Source of the DNA: Robiginitalea sp.
GTDB lineage: Bacteria > Bacteroidota > Bacteroidia > Flavobacteriales > Flavobacteriaceae
Length of the DNA stretch: 64,000 bases
Assembly: GCA_024638915.1 (NCBI GenBank)
Contig: JAHEJJ010000001.1
Span: 248,001-312,000 of the forward strand
Direction: 5' to 3'
In this document: positions 35,553 to 45,048 of the stretch, one piece after another
Layout of the letters: each line of letters opens with the position of its first letter
Numbering within the stretch: the first letter of the stretch is position 1
Notes under the pieces: generated by a model
The model's database searches: none
Told to the model about the DNA's origin: nothing
Seen by the model: the letters and a program-made list of their open reading frames with translations, nothing else
Position numbers and translations under genes: made by a program

Positions 35553-37727
35553 ATGAAGAATTTTATTTTGATTTTCCTTTTGATCCTGATGGGTTGTAAA
35601 ACCGAGAGTTCCCGTTCGGAAATGAAACGTTGGGAACAGCATGCCGAGAATTCAACCATTATTAGAGATCATTATGGGGTACCACATATCTATGGTAAAA
35701 CCGATGCTGATGCCGTGTTTGGAATGCTATATGCCCAGTGTGAGGATGATTTTAACCGTGTGGAACGGAATTATATCTGGGCCATAGGCCGACTGGCGGA
35801 AGTGGAAGGCGAGACAGCTCTCTACAGCGACTTACGGGCGCAGCTCTTCATGACCAAAGAGGAGGCTATTGAGGAATATAAAAGGAGCCCCGAATGGCTT
35901 AAGAAACTATGCAGGGCTTTTGCCGATGGAATCAATTATTATCTTCATAAACACCCTGAAGTAAAGCCCCGATTGCTGACCAGATTTGAACCCTGGATGC
36001 CGATGTATTTCAGCGAAGGATCTATCGGGGGTGATATCGAAAGAGTAAGTACTGATAAAATCAGATCGCTATACCAGGAAGATATTCGATATGGCGTCCC
36101 GGCCCCTTCTGTTTCGTCTAAAACCGCTCCGGAACCGCAGGGATCGAACGGGATTGCCCTCTCCGGAAAGCTCACCGCTTCCGGGAACGCAATGTTATTG
36201 ATCAACCCACATACTTCTTTCTATTTCAGGGGAGAATTACATGTGGTGAGTGAAGAAGGGCTTAATGCCTATGGGGCCGTTACATGGGGCCAATTTTTTA
36301 TTTATCAGGGTTTTAATGAGAAAACAGGCTGGATGCATACTTCTACCTATACCGATGTTCTCGATGAATTTATAGAAACCACAGAAGAGAGAGATGAGAA
36401 CCTTTATTACCGGTATGGGGCAGAATGGAGGGAAGTCAAGACCGATAAGGTAGTTCTGGCCTATAAAGATGGCAATAGTATTAGGGAAAAGACTTTTCCT
36501 GTATTCCGCACACATCATGGGCCAATAACCCATAAAATAGGGGATAAGCTGGTGGCCACGGCGATGATGTGGGAGCCCTCAAAGGCTTTAAGCCAGTCGT
36601 ACCTACGGACAAAACAGATGGGCTACCAGGGTTTTAAGGAAATGATGGATATTAGGACAAACTCGTCTAATAATACCGTTTATGCCGATGCAGAGGGAAA
36701 TATCGCTTATTTTCACGGGAACTTCATTCCGGTACGCGATACGATTTATGATTTTACCAAGCCTGTGGACGGCCGCGATCCCAATACAGATTGGAAAGGG
36801 TTACACCGGGTCGATGAAAATATTCTTGTCCTCAATCCTCAGAATGGCTGGATACAAAACTGTAATTCAACCCCATTTACTGCAGCTGCGGAGTTCAGCC
36901 CCCAAAAAAAGGATTATCCCAGATATATGTCGAGGGATCAGGAAAATTTCAGGGGCGTTCACGCCATTGAATTGCTCGAAGATGTAGATGGATTTACATT
37001 GGATAGCCTTGTAAAACTTGCCTATGATCCCTATCTGCCGGCATTTAAAGCGCTGATCCCGGGACTTATAATCGCCTACGACCGTGACCCATCTGCTCCC
37101 AAGGAACTTCGAGAACCCATCGAGGTATTGCGCCAGTGGAACTACAGGACCTCTGCGGAATCTGTCGCCATGAGTATGGCGCATTATTACGGAACGCATT
37201 ACCTGAAAAAAGGATCACGTCCCAAAACTATGAGTCAGATGGAACTGTTGAGTTATTTCGGAAACGGATCTCCTGAGAAAGAAAAATTAGAAATTTTTAC
37301 GGATGCACTCTCCCAACTTCAGACCGACTTCGGCAGCTGGGATATTCCCTGGGGAGAGATCAATCGATATCAGAGGATCAATGGCGATATAATACAGGCC
37401 TTTAATGATGATTTGCCCAGTATTCCTATTGGCTTTGCATCCGGGCGTTGGGGGGCTCTTGCGGCCTACGGTGCGCGCTATCACAATAACACCAAAAAGA
37501 TCTATGGCACCCGGGGTAACAGTTTTGTGGCGGTGGTGGAGTTTGGTCCTAAATTGAATGCTTTGTCAATTTTGGCAGGTGGTCAAAGCGGAGATCCGGA
37601 ATCTTCTCACTTTGACGATCAGTCAGAATGGTACGCAAATGGAGAATTCAAAAAAGTGTTCTATTATAAAGAAGATGTTACGGAAAATGCAAAAAGCCGA
37701 TATCGGCCTGGTGAAGATACAGATTAG
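35553..37727 (+). CDS. penicillin acylase family (Ntn-hydrolase) lipoprotein
   Basis: The 724-residue protein has a lipoprotein signal (LLILMGC, lipid-bearing Cys at about residue 15) and the penicillin-acylase alpha-chain start TIIRDHYGVPHIYGKTDADAVFGMLYAQ. The self-cleavage site is PQGSNGIAL, where Ser198 would become the N-terminal nucleophile of the beta chain. HTSFYFRGELHVVSEEGLNAYGAVTWG follows as in the family. Members hydrolyse amide bonds of beta-lactams, acyl-homoserine lactones or peptides; which one is unknown. It would sit on the periplasmic side of a membrane. The stop is 7 bases from the next convergent stop. Confidence 0.87.
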   Translation: MKNFILIFLLILMGCKTESSRSEMKRWEQHAENSTIIRDHYGVPHIYGKTDADAVFGMLYAQCEDDFNRVERNYIWAIGRLAEVEGETALYSDLRAQLFMTKEEAIEEYKRSPEWLKKLCRAFADGINYYLHKHPEVKPRLLTRFEPWMPMYFSEGSIGGDIERVSTDKIRSLYQEDIRYGVPAPSVSSKTAPEPQGSNGIALSGKLTASGNAMLLINPHTSFYFRGELHVVSEEGLNAYGAVTWGQFFIYQGFNEKTGWMHTSTYTDVLDEFIETTEERDENLYYRYGAEWREVKTDKVVLAYKDGNSIREKTFPVFRTHHGPITHKIGDKLVATAMMWEPSKALSQSYLRTKQMGYQGFKEMMDIRTNSSNNTVYADAEGNIAYFHGNFIPVRDTIYDFTKPVDGRDPNTDWKGLHRVDENILVLNPQNGWIQNCNSTPFTAAAEFSPQKKDYPRYMSRDQENFRGVHAIELLEDVDGFTLDSLVKLAYDPYLPAFKALIPGLIIAYDRDPSAPKELREPIEVLRQWNYRTSAESVAMSMAHYYGTHYLKKGSRPKTMSQMELLSYFGNGSPEKEKLEIFTDALSQLQTDFGSWDIPWGEINRYQRINGDIIQAFNDDLPSIPIGFASGRWGALAAYGARYHNNTKKIYGTRGNSFVAVVEFGPKLNALSILAGGQSGDPESSHFDDQSEWYANGEFKKVFYYKEDVTENAKSRYRPGEDTD

Positions 37728-37734
37728 ATCAAAC

Positions 37735-38376
37735 TTATTCCTGGACTACTATCAATGAGGCCTTAGATCCTGTAGACAGCAGCCACTTGTTCGAATAGAT
37801 CAATTTCCCTTTGTCGTCGTATACATCTACCTGGGCTGTGTTGGGCCCAGACGATCCTTGATTCAGGGCTTCAAAATCGAGCCTGTTGAATCCCTTGTCG
37901 AGATTAATATTAATCCCTTTAAAGCTTGCGGTAAGAAGAATATTAGGATCTATTACAAAGCCATTAGCATATACTTTTACCCGGTCACCATCTACATATT
38001 CATGGTCTCTGCATACTACTCCCACAAACTTCGATTTGGTTTTTACGTCTCCCAAGTACATGTCTCCGAAGTGCTTGTTGGAATTCGCTTTGGAACGCTC
38101 ACCGACTTTGGTGTCTAATTTGAGGTCGTGACCGGCCTGTTTTAATTCCCCGTCGGGCAACATTTTAACCACCCGTTCGGTTTCCTTGAAATCGCTATTG
38201 AGTTCTTCTTTGTAAACCGATGGAATTTTCAAGCTTGTATTGCTTTCAGGATTACTCTTTATATCGAGCTTATTACTGACCTCTATATTGAGTTGTTGCG
38301 ATTGCGGCAGGTCTGTTTGAGCCAGAACCCCGACAGCAATAAAGGATACTAAACCGAGCAACACAATCCGTTTCAT
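37735..38376 (-). CDS. secreted protein of unknown function
   Basis: The protein has about 213 residues with a clear signal peptide (KRIVLLGLVSFIAVGVLAQ). The N-terminal half is low-complexity and Ser/Asn/Lys-rich; the C-terminal half (KFVGVVCRDHEYVDGDRVKVYANGFVI, then NGLDFEALNQGSSGPNTAQVDVYDDKGKLIY-like strands) looks like a beta-sandwich seen in Bacteroidota secreted proteins. I start at the ATG at 38376 because the frame upstream, to 38418, lacks a signal peptide. No function is assigned. Confidence 0.7.
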   Translation of the reverse strand: MKRIVLLGLVSFIAVGVLAQTDLPQSQQLNIEVSNKLDIKSNPESNTSLKIPSVYKEELNSDFKETERVVKMLPDGELKQAGHDLKLDTKVGERSKANSNKHFGDMYLGDVKTKSKFVGVVCRDHEYVDGDRVKVYANGFVIDPNILLTASFKGININLDKGFNRLDFEALNQGSSGPNTAQVDVYDDKGKLIYSNKWLLSTGSKASLIVVQE

Positions 38377-38503
38377 AGCGGTATTTATGGACCATAAAAG
38401 TAGCAAATACCTTGCCACAGCTATTTAAAATGCTGTTAAATTCGACGAAAGCATCGTTCAATTACGAATACTCCCTACCTGAAAAAGCTATAATATGCCC
38501 GAT

Positions 38504-38839
38504 TCACTCATTTTTGATCCGTGTCTTCCAATACTGAGGAGCGGTTTCATCTGAACGCTGGTGCCAGTAGTCCGGAGTTACTTTTCGCCCATCGAAAGTC
38601 TTTAATCGACGTTGATAGACCCATATGGTGGGATTGAAGACCATATCGGTTACCGCTACTGTATATAGCTGCGGATCTTCTTCCGAAGCTCTTTTATCTT
38701 CCTGCAGAAGCACTTCGAATCCGTTGTGTTCTAAAAGTCGTTGAAGGAATTCTGCTCGGTCTTCGCTGACTTGTTTTTCCACAAAAGTGACCCTCACATC
38801 GTCTAAGCTTCCAAAAAGATGTTTTCCTACTAATCCCAT
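38504..38839 (-). CDS. small protein of unknown function at the end of the nuo operon
   Basis: The 111-residue soluble protein starts 4 bases after the nuoN stop, so it is almost certainly part of the nuo transcript. It has no signal peptide, no membrane helix and no metal motif. The first half (HLFGSLDDVRVTFVEKQVSEDRAEFLQRLLEHNGFEVLLQED) looks like a small alpha/beta fold that resembles the N-terminus of some potassium-uptake or regulatory domains only weakly. I do not recognise it. An accessory or assembly role for Nuo is a possibility from position alone. Confidence 0.65.
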   Translation of the reverse strand: MGLVGKHLFGSLDDVRVTFVEKQVSEDRAEFLQRLLEHNGFEVLLQEDKRASEEDPQLYTVAVTDMVFNPTIWVYQRRLKTFDGRKVTPDYWHQRSDETAPQYWKTRIKNE

Positions 38840-38843
38840 TTTA

Positions 38844-40274
38844 TCAATTCATAAGATTCATACTCAGTTCATATATATAATCGAAAACCGGACTGTAGAT
38901 TCCAAGCACAGCGATGCCGGCAACTGTAATAACCAAACCCAGACGCATATAGAGTTTGCTCCGGAAAAAGGGGATTGGTGCATCGCTTTTCCTAAGGAAC
39001 ATGGCCCTGATCACCAGTAGATAATAGTAGAGGGAGATGGTAACATTTACGACGGCCAGGAAAACCAACCAGTAGAACCCCTTACTCGCTGCTGCGGTGA
39101 AGAGGAAGAACTTACCAAAAAAACCAGCCACAGGCGGAATCCCTGCCAGTGAAAACAAGGCCAGCATCATCACCAGGCTTAAATTGGGATTAGATCGGTA
39201 TAATCCTTCATAATCGGACATATTCTCTTTGCCGGTTTGGCCCGAGATGGCCTGGACAACCCCGAAGGCTGCCAAATTCGAGAATATATAGATAAGTATA
39301 AAATAGACCACTGTGGCCAAACCCATGCTGGTGCCGGAGATGATTCCCAGTAGAATAAACCCTGCTTGAGCAATGGAGGAAAAGGCGAGAAATCGTTTCA
39401 TATTTTGTTGGCGCAAGGCAAACAGGTTACCGATGAACATGGTGGCCACGGCTAATGCGTAGATCACATTCTCCCAGACATCGATAAGCGATTTTAAAAC
39501 GGTAAACAGCAAAATGGTAAGAATGAACACCGCTGAGCCCTTCGAAATAACGGAGAGATAGGAAGCGATACTGATTGGCGCTCCTTCGTAAACATCGGCC
39601 GTCCAGAAGTGAAAAGGCACCAGCGAAATCTTGAATGCAAGTCCGGAAAAGAAAAGTATAACACCCATCAACATTAGATGATTGCTGCTTATCAAATCGA
39701 CCAGTTCCGCGAAATAGATGGAACCTGAACTCGCATAGATCATAGAAATTCCAAAAAGTGAAATACCGGAAGCCAGTGCGGAGGAGAGGATGAGTTTTAT
39801 ACCCGCCTCGCTGGAAGCTCGTTTGGTGATTTCGTAGGATGCCAGGGCAGCAACAGGGAGAGTAGATAGTTCCAGGCCGAGATAGAACATGAGAAAATCC
39901 CCGGAGGAGATCATAAAATACATACCGATCAGGGAAGCGAAAAGGAGGATAAAAAATTCTGAAGCTTTATGTTCGGACGTTAACTTCGCCTGGATCCATT
40001 CGGCCGACTGCAAGAGTAGGATAAGCACGCCGATATTCAATATGTTTTTGACCAGATGGATGAGCCCATGGGTACGAAACATACCACCAAAAAGTTGGTT
40101 TTCTTCCATCGGCAAGAATCCAACAATAGTATGGATCCCAAAAAGGAATATCCCGAAATGGATAATGCTCCCTTTTTTCTTCGATGGAATTGCAATTTCC
40201 GCCACGAGGATTGCCAATATGATCAATAACAATACAACCTCATGTCTCAAGATCAAAAAGTTACTCCAGGTCAT
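38844..40274 (-). CDS. nuoN: NADH-quinone oxidoreductase-type subunit N
   Basis: NuoN is one of three antiporter-like proton-channel subunits of the complex I membrane arm. The 476-residue protein has about 14 transmembrane helices, the conserved Glu in FYLGLELSTLPVAAL (helix 5) and the central lysines in LAFKISLVPFHFWTADVYEGAP. The order L-M-N is standard. It follows nuoM by 22 bases. Together with NuoL and NuoM it makes the pump portion of the enzyme. Confidence 0.94.
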   Translation of the reverse strand: MTWSNFLILRHEVVLLLIILAILVAEIAIPSKKKGSIIHFGIFLFGIHTIVGFLPMEENQLFGGMFRTHGLIHLVKNILNIGVLILLLQSAEWIQAKLTSEHKASEFFILLFASLIGMYFMISSGDFLMFYLGLELSTLPVAALASYEITKRASSEAGIKLILSSALASGISLFGISMIYASSGSIYFAELVDLISSNHLMLMGVILFFSGLAFKISLVPFHFWTADVYEGAPISIASYLSVISKGSAVFILTILLFTVLKSLIDVWENVIYALAVATMFIGNLFALRQQNMKRFLAFSSIAQAGFILLGIISGTSMGLATVVYFILIYIFSNLAAFGVVQAISGQTGKENMSDYEGLYRSNPNLSLVMMLALFSLAGIPPVAGFFGKFFLFTAAASKGFYWLVFLAVVNVTISLYYYLLVIRAMFLRKSDAPIPFFRSKLYMRLGLVITVAGIAVLGIYSPVFDYIYELSMNLMN

Positions 40275-40296
40275 AGTTCATCAATTAGGTGTTATA

Positions 40297-41784
40297 TCAC
40301 AATACCCCCTGTATAAAGGGATGTAAGCTCTTGTAGATTAAATCGCTCAACCATAATGGGGCGACTCCTATCCCTATAATGGGTAATAATAATAGTAAAA
40401 TCCCAACCCGTTCATACCAGCTTACCCTGGGGAGTTGCAAATAAGCCTCCTCTTTCACCGGACCCATGAGCATAATACCCACAACCCGCAGTATATACAC
40501 CGCAGTTACCACGATGGCCGAAACCGAAACTACGGTGGCGATCCTGTAGTATATATTCTCGTGCTCAAAAGCTCCGACGAAGATATTCATCTCAGCTACG
40601 AATCCGCTAAATCCCGGTAGCCCCAAAGAAGCCAGACCTGCAACGACGTAGGTGGCGGAGATCATAGGAATTACTTTTAGCAAGCCGCCCATTTTTCGGA
40701 CATCTCGGGTATGCGTCCGTTCGTAAATCATCCCGATCAAGGCAAAAAATAGCGCGGTCATAAAACCATGCGAAAGCGATTGGATGATGGCACCGTTCCA
40801 GGCCGTTTTATTAAACATCAAGAGGGCGAATAAGACCAAACCCAAATGACTCACTGAAGAGTAGGCGTTGATGTACTTCAGATCGGTTTGCCTTACCGCC
40901 GCAAAAGCTCCATAAATCACCCCAAAAGCAGAGAGGATAATAAAGATCCAGGACCATTCAACGGCGCCCTCGGGCAGCACATAGAGCGCTACTCTGAATA
41001 CCCCATAGCCTCCTAGTTTCATCAATACACCGGCATGAAGCATCGAAACCGCTGTAGGAGCTGAAGCATGTCCGTCTGGTGACCAGGTATGGAAGGGAAA
41101 TAGGGCACCGATCACTGCAAAACCTATAAAGGTCAGTGGGAAGAATATTTTTTGTGCTTCCGCAGGGATATTTGCGGCGGCCAGCTCAAGTATATTGAAG
41201 GTGAACCCGTTTCCAGCCGTATCTGAATTAAAATAGATCCCAAGGATACCTACCAGAAGTACAGCCGAGGCTGCCATTAGCATCAAGGTGAGTTTCATGG
41301 CCGAAAATTCTCTCCTTCCCGATCCCCAAATACCGATGAGAAGGTACATGGGTATAACCGCGAGCTCGAAGAATACGAACATAGTAAATAGATCCAGACT
41401 GATAAAGAATCCATATACTCCGGTGGCGAGGATGATTAGTGCTATAAAGAACTCCTTAGGCAGTTCTCCGATCCTCCAGGAAATAAACACACCGGCCATG
41501 ACCACGATACTGGTCAATAAAACCATCGTCACCGAGATCCCATCTGCACCGATGCTGTAATGAATATTGAAGGGTTCAAACCAGATGAGGTCTTTGGTAA
41601 AGAGCATGATTGAATCGTCTATCGCCCTCTCTTTTATATAGGCAAAGACCAGATGTACACTCATGGCAAACTGTACGATACTACCCAATAGTGCAATGAG
41701 TCGGGCCTGGCCTAAATTCCGCGTGAAGACCAACAGCAGGATGGTAATGGCGGGAACGATCAAAAAAAGTGATAATATATCCAT
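40297..41784 (-). CDS. nuoM: NADH-quinone oxidoreductase-type subunit M
   Basis: The 495-residue antiporter-like subunit has about 14 transmembrane helices. The helix 5 glutamate is in FVFFELAVIPMYLLIGIWG, and the middle channel region reads ALFPFHTWSPDGHASAPTAVSMLHAGVLMKLGGYG, with the expected Lys. It is encoded 9 bases after nuoL. The length is normal. It is assigned to complex I rather than to an Mrp antiporter because the full nuoA-D and H-N set is present. Confidence 0.95.
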   Translation of the reverse strand: MDILSLFLIVPAITILLLVFTRNLGQARLIALLGSIVQFAMSVHLVFAYIKERAIDDSIMLFTKDLIWFEPFNIHYSIGADGISVTMVLLTSIVVMAGVFISWRIGELPKEFFIALIILATGVYGFFISLDLFTMFVFFELAVIPMYLLIGIWGSGRREFSAMKLTLMLMAASAVLLVGILGIYFNSDTAGNGFTFNILELAAANIPAEAQKIFFPLTFIGFAVIGALFPFHTWSPDGHASAPTAVSMLHAGVLMKLGGYGVFRVALYVLPEGAVEWSWIFIILSAFGVIYGAFAAVRQTDLKYINAYSSVSHLGLVLFALLMFNKTAWNGAIIQSLSHGFMTALFFALIGMIYERTHTRDVRKMGGLLKVIPMISATYVVAGLASLGLPGFSGFVAEMNIFVGAFEHENIYYRIATVVSVSAIVVTAVYILRVVGIMLMGPVKEEAYLQLPRVSWYERVGILLLLLPIIGIGVAPLWLSDLIYKSLHPFIQGVL

Positions 41785-41793
41785 AATGTTGGT

Positions 41794-43713
41794 TTATTCG
41801 GTCAGGTAATAGACAAAGAAGATGACGATTACCAATATGCCAGCCACAAAAGCCATGGCATAGTCTTGTACTTTGCCCGATTGCATTCCTTTTATTTTCT
41901 CAGATGTCCTTACCGTACTATTTCCAATTCCCACCATGGTTCCGTCTACCACCTGGCGATCGAACTTGGCTGCCGGTTCTGCAACTCTTTTAAAAAGGAT
42001 TTTTTTGGTAACAAAGAGGTAGACCTCATCGATATAGAATTTATGATAGGTCCAGGTATATAATTTGCCTAATGCATCGACCATTTTTTCCGGCAGACCT
42101 GTCTCTTTCCTGTAAAAAAGCCACGCCAGTCCTATTCCGGCCATTCCTGTGGCTACTGCAGCCAGGGCGAGCGGTAGATTTATATGGGCCTCGAGAACCA
42201 TACGATCTGCGCTGATGAATTCCCCAAAGGGCACAAAACCGGCCAGGGTACTGAAAGCAGCCAATATGATCAGAGGTATGGTCATCGTTGCAGGCGACTC
42301 ATGCGGTGTTGATGCATATTCAGGATCCCTTTTCCAAAAAATACCGAAGTAGATACGAAACATATAGAAAGCGGTTAACCCGGCGACGAGTAGCGCGACG
42401 ATATACAGCAACGTATTTTTTTCATATACGGCTACCAGAATTTCATCCTTGCTCCAGAAGCCGGCCAGGGGAGGGATTCCTGCAATGGCCAGAGCAGCTA
42501 TAAGAAATGTTATATGGGTGATGGGCATGTACTTTCGAAGTCCGCCCATATCTTTTAAGTAATTGCTGTGTACCGCGTGTATTACCGATCCGGCACAAAG
42601 GAATAACAGGGCTTTAAACATAGCATGAGTAAAGAGATGAAACATCGAGGCCATATACCCCAGTCCGGCTTCCCCTTCATACCCGGAAACACCAAGGGCT
42701 AACATCATATAGGCGAGTTGGGACATTGTTGAGTAGGCCAGAACACGTTTTATGTCGTTTTGCGTGATCGCAATTATGGCGGCGAACAGCGCTGAAAAAG
42801 CGCCTACAAAAGCTACCACCTGCAAAATGATCCCTTCTTCAACAAAATAATACATCGGGAATAGACGGGCCACAAGATAGACACCCGCCACTACCATAGT
42901 AGCCGCGTGGATCAATGCCGAGACTGGCGTAGGACCTTCCATGGCATCAGGCAGCCAGATATGCAGAGGAAACATGGCCGATTTCCCTGCACCGCCAATA
43001 AAAATTAGAAGGAGGCCCCAACTGAGAACAGACATACCGAAGAAGGAAGATGCTGCCCAGCTTAGTATAGGACTACCTTCCGGATTGTTCAAAAGTTCGA
43101 AGTCGTAAGTACCCGTATAAAAACCAACGATGAGAATACCGATCAGGAAACCCAGATCGGCAAAACGGGTAACGACAAATGCTTTTTTTGCCGCGGCAAC
43201 AGCCGTGGGTTTGGTATAATAAAACCCTATCAACAGGTAGGATGAGACCCCTACTAATTCCCAAAAGATATAGATCTGGAATAAATTTGTAGCCAGAACC
43301 AGACCATACATGGAAAAGGTAAATAACGACAGAAATGCAAAAAATTTGGTGTAACCCGGATCTCCTTTCATATACCCCCTGCTGTAGAGATGTACCATCA
43401 GGGAAACAATTGACACCACGAGCAACATCATGATGGAGATCGGATCGAGAAGCACTCCCATATCGATCCTGAGGGTTTCGGTGAAATTCATCCAGACGGT
43501 TTTATGGACTAAGGTTTGATAAGCCACCCCGTCATTACTGAAAACGAAGAAATACTGATAGGCAACTTTGATGGAGAGCAGTGTAGAGATCAAAAGCCCA
43601 AGAGCGCCAATAATTCCTGAAACGGCTGGTTTAATGCGGCTGTAAAAAATTCCCAGCACCAGGAAAACTGCCAGGGGAATGAGGGGAATAATGAGTATCT
43701 CGGTGTAATTCAT
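41794..43713 (-). CDS. nuoL: NADH-quinone oxidoreductase-type subunit L
   Basis: The 639-residue protein is the distal antiporter-like subunit. The conserved segments are YIFWELVGVSSYLLIGFYY (helix 5 Glu), GAGKSAMFPLHIWLPDAMEGPTPVSALIHAATMVVAGVYL, and a long C-terminal region with the lateral helix and a final transmembrane segment. The length is normal for NuoL. The gene lies 12 bases after nuoK. Confidence 0.95.
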   Translation of the reverse strand: MNYTEILIIPLIPLAVFLVLGIFYSRIKPAVSGIIGALGLLISTLLSIKVAYQYFFVFSNDGVAYQTLVHKTVWMNFTETLRIDMGVLLDPISIMMLLVVSIVSLMVHLYSRGYMKGDPGYTKFFAFLSLFTFSMYGLVLATNLFQIYIFWELVGVSSYLLIGFYYTKPTAVAAAKKAFVVTRFADLGFLIGILIVGFYTGTYDFELLNNPEGSPILSWAASSFFGMSVLSWGLLLIFIGGAGKSAMFPLHIWLPDAMEGPTPVSALIHAATMVVAGVYLVARLFPMYYFVEEGIILQVVAFVGAFSALFAAIIAITQNDIKRVLAYSTMSQLAYMMLALGVSGYEGEAGLGYMASMFHLFTHAMFKALLFLCAGSVIHAVHSNYLKDMGGLRKYMPITHITFLIAALAIAGIPPLAGFWSKDEILVAVYEKNTLLYIVALLVAGLTAFYMFRIYFGIFWKRDPEYASTPHESPATMTIPLIILAAFSTLAGFVPFGEFISADRMVLEAHINLPLALAAVATGMAGIGLAWLFYRKETGLPEKMVDALGKLYTWTYHKFYIDEVYLFVTKKILFKRVAEPAAKFDRQVVDGTMVGIGNSTVRTSEKIKGMQSGKVQDYAMAFVAGILVIVIFFVYYLTE

Positions 43714-43725
43714 AGGTCTTTACAT

Positions 43726-44043
43726 TCAGTATTTCATGGTTTCCACATCTTTTACTTCCACTGAACTTATCTGTCGGTATAGATTGATGATGATCCCCAC
43801 CGCCAAAGCGGTTTCTGCAGCAGCCACTGCGATGATAAAAATGGAGAATACCACTCCCTGCAGCACATCGGGATATAGATATTTATTGATCACCACGAAA
43901 TTTACCACCGAAGCGTTCAATAGCAACTCGATCGAAATCAATATGGAAATCAGGTTTTTTCTTGTAATAAATCCATAGATACCGATAAAAAATAAGATGG
44001 ATGTAACGGTCAATATTTCATAAAGGCTTACATCGTGTATCAT
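43726..44043 (-). CDS. nuoK: NADH-quinone oxidoreductase-type subunit K
   Basis: The 105-residue MrpC-like subunit has three transmembrane helices. The two membrane glutamates needed for proton transfer are visible in ISIELLLNASVVNFV (helix 2) and in VAAAETALAVGI (helix 3). It overlaps nuoJ by 4 bases. Confidence 0.94.
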   Translation of the reverse strand: MIHDVSLYEILTVTSILFFIGIYGFITRKNLISILISIELLLNASVVNFVVINKYLYPDVLQGVVFSIFIIAVAAAETALAVGIIINLYRQISSVEVKDVETMKY

Positions 44044-44564
44044 GTTGGTTTATTGTTTTTAACCATAAGCTTGGTACCCTTGGCGATAACGATCGCTCCT
44101 ATCATGGCGGCCAGGAGTAGGATACTGATCACCTCAAAAGGCAGAATAAATCCACCTTCGCCATAACTTAGCAGGCGTTCACCAATAGCCTCAGTGGTGG
44201 TGGTTTGCTTATTATCGACCATTTTGAATTCGAAACTGAAGATGGTGTAGATAAATACACCCATTCCGACAATGCATAGCACCGCAGTGGTGATTCGTTT
44301 CGCTATAGAGGCCATTTCCAATCTCATTTCAATATGATGAACGAGCAAAACTGAAAAAATGATCAGCACGATGATACCACCAGCATAGACAGTCAACTGA
44401 ATCGCGGCAAGCAGATTGTAATCGATGAGAAAAAAAATACCAGCAATACTGATCAATACAAAGGCTAAATAAATTACCGAGCGCAGCATTTTTCGACTGT
44501 TTACCGAGGCTATGGCAAATGCGATGATTACGAATGCTAAAATGTAGAAGATAATTCTTTCCAT
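44040..44564 (-). CDS. nuoJ: NADH-quinone oxidoreductase-type subunit J
   Basis: The 174-residue protein has five transmembrane helices. The family segment AIQLTVYAGGIIVLIIFSVLLVH includes the pi-bulge helix 3 near the quinone entrance. The C-terminal helix is followed by a short Lys-rich tail. It lies 3 bases after nuoI and overlaps nuoK by 4. Confidence 0.92.
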   Translation of the reverse strand: MERIIFYILAFVIIAFAIASVNSRKMLRSVIYLAFVLISIAGIFFLIDYNLLAAIQLTVYAGGIIVLIIFSVLLVHHIEMRLEMASIAKRITTAVLCIVGMGVFIYTIFSFEFKMVDNKQTTTTEAIGERLLSYGEGGFILPFEVISILLLAAMIGAIVIAKGTKLMVKNNKPT

Positions 44565-44567
44565 AGC

Positions 44568-45044
44568 CTAGTCTTCAACCCCGGCCCTTAGTTTAGACCC
44601 CGGTCTGTTCAGGACACGGGTCAGCTGAGTTCTGTCGTATACCGAGTTTTCAAAGTTCTGCCCCCACTTGATCGCATCGGTGGGGCAAACATCTATACAT
44701 AAGCCACACATAGTACAAAGGCTTAAATGATATACGAACTTGTCTATTTTCTTTTTTTTCTTCCCGCTGTATTCGTCTATTCCCCTATCCCAAACGATCT
44801 CGATCGATCCATTGGGGCAGGCTATTTCACACTTCTGGCAACCGGTACAGGTATGCTCATTCTTCTCGTCGTGCGGCATGATTACTTCACCCCGGAAACG
44901 CTCGAACATTTTTAAGGTATCCCGGTTGTCAGGATATTGTTGGGTAATGGCTCCCTTACGGGAATTCAAAAAGTATTTACCCGTTACGCTCATCCCCTTC
45001 AAAAGGGTTATAACACCATTGTATATTTCAGAGAAATAACTCAT
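44568..45044 (-). CDS. nuoI: NADH-quinone oxidoreductase-type subunit I (2x[4Fe-4S])
   Basis: NuoI holds clusters N6a and N6b and passes electrons towards NuoB. The 158-residue protein has the two ferredoxin motifs CTGCQKCEIACPNG and CTMCGLCIDVCPTD, and an amphipathic N-terminal helix. Since NuoEFG are missing from this operon, NuoI and the NuoB-C-D edge would be the natural docking place for an external donor such as ferredoxin; this is an inference. It lies 4 bases after nuoH. Confidence 0.95.
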   Translation of the reverse strand: MSYFSEIYNGVITLLKGMSVTGKYFLNSRKGAITQQYPDNRDTLKMFERFRGEVIMPHDEKNEHTCTGCQKCEIACPNGSIEIVWDRGIDEYSGKKKKKIDKFVYHLSLCTMCGLCIDVCPTDAIKWGQNFENSVYDRTQLTRVLNRPGSKLRAGVED

Positions 45045-45048
45045 CGGC

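Noticed and set aside
41866-42503. Plus-strand frames inside nuoL
   Set aside because: They lie opposite a conserved membrane gene and have the composition of antisense shadows, with no family likeness or start signals.
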